Source of the DNA: Pseudomonas sp. CHM02
GTDB taxonomy: Bacteria; Pseudomonadota; Gammaproteobacteria; Pseudomonadales; Pseudomonadaceae
DNA length: 42,501 nt
Assembly: GCF_000612585.1 (NCBI RefSeq)
Contig: NZ_JFCA01000055.1
Location: forward strand, 1-42,501
Direction of reading: 5' to 3'
Positions 40,769 to 42,501 of this stretch are shown here, one piece after another. A model generated the notes under the pieces. The model made no database searches and was not told where the DNA came from. It was given only the letters and a program-made list of their open reading frames with translations. The translations under genes and the position numbers were made by a program. The first letter of the stretch is position 1. Every line of letters starts with the position of its first letter.

Positions 40769-42501
40769 TCATTTCTCCGTGTATGCGGTTTTTGGCTTGC
40801 CTTGATTGTTTAGTATTACTCTTGCTTTACGTTGTTGGCTGTACTCCATTCCATCATTTGAATATCCTTCGCCAATAATCTTGCCCATATCCATTGTTCG
40901 TAATGATGCTGCGAGTCCGTTTCTTCTAAAAATGAGCTGAGCTCGGTATATCGAGTTTAACTGATCCCTGTGGCTGAGATAATGAGTTGCAGCGGGAGGA
41001 TATTTAGGTTCACCTGTGTTTGGACCTGATGTGTAACGCTCAATAATTCCTGTCGTCGGATTCCTTGCGGTATTCAACCGTTCGAGCTGAGATTCGAGTG
41101 TCGTTTGTGCGCCGTGCTTCTCTAGGAAATGAGCTCCTGGAGTTGCTTTCTCAAGCTCGTCTAGACGCCTATAGACGTTAGCTTCAGCAAGTTCATCAAT
41201 TCTTGCCTGACGCTCAGCACGCGTCAGTTGCGGTAAAGCTGGCTCTCCATCATTAACACTTGGCGCAGAGTTTTTAGCAGTAGCGCTTGGCTTGCAACCA
41301 TCTTCGCCAGGACATGAGCTTAACCCTAACGGATCAACCCATCCCGTAGGATTAGGCACGTACTGGTACGCATTGATCCCACCCGCCAGCTTCACCGGAT
41401 CCGGCGTCAGGTAGCGACCAATATCCGGATTGTAGTAGCGATGGCGGTTGTAATGTAGCCCGCTTTCCTGATCGAAATACTGACCCTGGAAGCGCAGCGG
41501 ATTGTCGACTTTTCCGATGTCGAGGCGGCTGATTTCGCCGTAGGCGCGGTAATGCGCGGACCAGACAATTTCGCCATCCAGAGCGGTGAGTTCCTGCGGC
41601 GTGCCCAGGTGGTCGAGTTGGTAGTGGTAGGCCTTGGTTTCCTTTGGGCCGAAGCCTTCCAGCAAGGCCAGCGGGCGGAAGCTGTCGGGTTCGTAGAGGT
41701 AGCTGCGGTGGCGGTTCTCGTGGTGTTCGGCGATGAGTGTGTCGCCTTGCCAGAAGAACTCGGTCGTAATGCCATCAACGGTTTTGCTGATACGCCGCCC
41801 AAACGGGTCATAGCGGTAGCTGGCGGTCTGGCCGTTGGGCGTTTTAATGCCGATCAGGCGGTGCTGGCAGTCGTAGCGGTATTCGGTGACGAGTTGATGG
41901 CCTTTGCCGCGGCGTTCGCGGATCAGGTTGCCGTAGGCGTCGTAGTCGTAATGGTGGTCGCCTTGGATCATCAGGCGGTTGCCGGCGACGATGTCGGGGC
42001 CGGGACGGTCTTGCATGAGCAGGTTGCCGGCGGGGTCGTGGCCGAAGCGTTCCTGCTCGCCTTGGGTGTGGTCGGCGCGGGTGAGGCGGTTGAGTGGGTC
42101 GTAGTGGTAGCGGTGGTCGCCTTTGCGGGTGTCGAGCAGGCGGGTGAGGTTGCCGGATTTGTCGTAGTCGTAGTGGCGGCGGTACACCGGGCCTTCGGCG
42201 TCGTTGATGCTCTGGTTGAACAGGCGTCCCTGGTGGTCGTGTTGGTAAGTGCTGAGCAGTTGGCCTTGTTGGCGTTGCTGTTCGCGGCCGGCGTTGAAGA
42301 GGTGTGAGGTGAGTACTGCGCCGTTCAGTTCGACGGTGGCGAGGTGACCGCCTTTGTCGTGATTGAAGGTGAGGCGGTTGTTGTCCGGCAGGCGTAGGTT
42401 TTGAAGATGGCCGCAGGCGTCGTAGCCGTAGCGCAGGGTGCCCCAGCCCTGGTGTTCGGCGGTGAGGCGGTTTTGGGCGTCGTATTCGTAGGCCAGGGCC
42501 C
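40769..42501 (-). CDS. Rhs-family polymorphic toxin, C-terminal part (runs off window)
   Basis: The reading frame is open from the right edge of the window (ALAYEYDAQNRLTAEHQGWG) to the stop at 40769, so the N-terminus lies outside. It has many YD repeats (YDYDKSGNLTRLL, YRYDPFGRRISKTVDG) and the Rhs core end: HLGTPQELT, QYFDQESGLHYNRHRYYNP, GRYLTPDPVKLAGG, then PNPTGWVDPLGL (DPLGL at 41321-41335). After that comes a variable tip of about 180 residues with lower GC. The tip has a linker and then HFLEKHGAQTTLESQLERL, THYLSHRDQL and MDMGKIIGEGY, an arrangement I associate with BECR-fold RNase toxin tips; this assignment is tentative. Rhs proteins are exported, often by type VI secretion, and their tip is released by self-cleavage near DPxGL. 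Confidence 0.9.
   Translation of the reverse strand, partial: ALAYEYDAQNRLTAEHQGWGTLRYGYDACGHLQNLRLPDNNRLTFNHDKGGHLATVELNGAVLTSHLFNAGREQQRQQGQLLSTYQHDHQGRLFNQSINDAEGPVYRRHYDYDKSGNLTRLLDTRKGDHRYHYDPLNRLTRADHTQGEQERFGHDPAGNLLMQDRPGPDIVAGNRLMIQGDHHYDYDAYGNLIRERRGKGHQLVTEYRYDCQHRLIGIKTPNGQTASYRYDPFGRRISKTVDGITTEFFWQGDTLIAEHHENRHRSYLYEPDSFRPLALLEGFGPKETKAYHYQLDHLGTPQELTALDGEIVWSAHYRAYGEISRLDIGKVDNPLRFQGQYFDQESGLHYNRHRYYNPDIGRYLTPDPVKLAGGINAYQYVPNPTGWVDPLGLSSCPGEDGCKPSATAKNSAPSVNDGEPALPQLTRAERQARIDELAEANVYRRLDELEKATPGAHFLEKHGAQTTLESQLERLNTARNPTTGIIERYTSGPNTGEPKYPPAATHYLSHRDQLNSIYRAQLIFRRNGLAASLRTMDMGKIIGEGYSNDGMEYSQQRKARVILNNQGKPKTAYTEK

Noticed and set aside
1..42501. tRNA, rRNA, prophage, insertion sequence, CRISPR or replication origin
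   Set aside because: No sequence resembling these was seen. REPINs are present, but no RAYT transposase gene lies in the window.

Overview
The window looks like chromosomal DNA of a Pseudomonas of the fluorescens group. Coding density and third-position GC are high, Pseudomonas-type REP/REPIN palindromes sit in the intergenic gaps, and many small proteins (DUF2789, DUF2946, DUF3995, TraR/DksA paralogue, DUF6543 giant protein) are of kinds I associate with this genus. This assignment comes from recognition only; no search was run.

Layout. 1-2.1 kb: an OmpR-type regulator and its overlapping sensor kinase (minus strand). 2.1-3.6 kb: REP elements, a multi-pass membrane protein and an unlisted 24-residue membrane peptide ending in a strong terminator. 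3.5-5.8 kb: a damaged divergent pair, an MFS transporter pseudogene and a MocR-type regulator, both missing their 5' ends. 5.9-11.9 kb: a copper/silver efflux operon (Cys/Met-rich secreted protein, then cusC-cusB-cusA with overlapping starts and stops). 12.0-26.1 kb: a complete myo-inositol locus: divergent RpiR-type repressor iolR, then iolC-iolE-iolB-iolI-iolD-iolG, a second Gfo/Idh/MocA dehydrogenase, and a three-gene sugar ABC importer. A shared GGAA-N6-TTCC operator lies in front of both iolC and the importer. 26.1-30.8 kb: a 1559-residue DUF6543-like protein. 31.2-36.7 kb: small genes, including a DksA-like protein with a degenerate zinc finger, a chemoreceptor split by an in-frame amber codon, and a glycine-betaine-type binding protein. 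36.8-39.9 kb: TonB-dependent receptor plus DUF2946 and DUF3995 proteins. 39.9-42.5 kb: two low-GC small genes and the C-terminal part of an Rhs polymorphic toxin that runs off the right edge.

How the parts work together. The iol genes would import inositol by ABC transporter, oxidise it (IolG), dehydrate (IolE), hydrolyse (IolD), isomerise (IolB), phosphorylate and probably cleave it (IolC with a fused C-terminal DUF2090 domain, replacing a separate IolJ). The last enzyme, IolA, is not in the window. CusCBA would export Cu(I)/Ag(I) across both membranes; all three substrate methionines of CusA are at the same residue numbers as in E. coli. The Rhs end shows the usual polymorphic toxin plan: conserved core, PxxxxDPLGL boundary, variable tip, then candidate immunity genes.

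Most notable: the duplicated IolR-type operator; three REPINs placed at iol gene junctions, one with 39-bp perfect arms that include the iolC stop codon; three independent lesions in the MFS gene plus a deletion shared with its divergent regulator; the amber-split chemoreceptor; the Rhs toxin tip with two possible immunity genes, the second overlapping a convergent gene.
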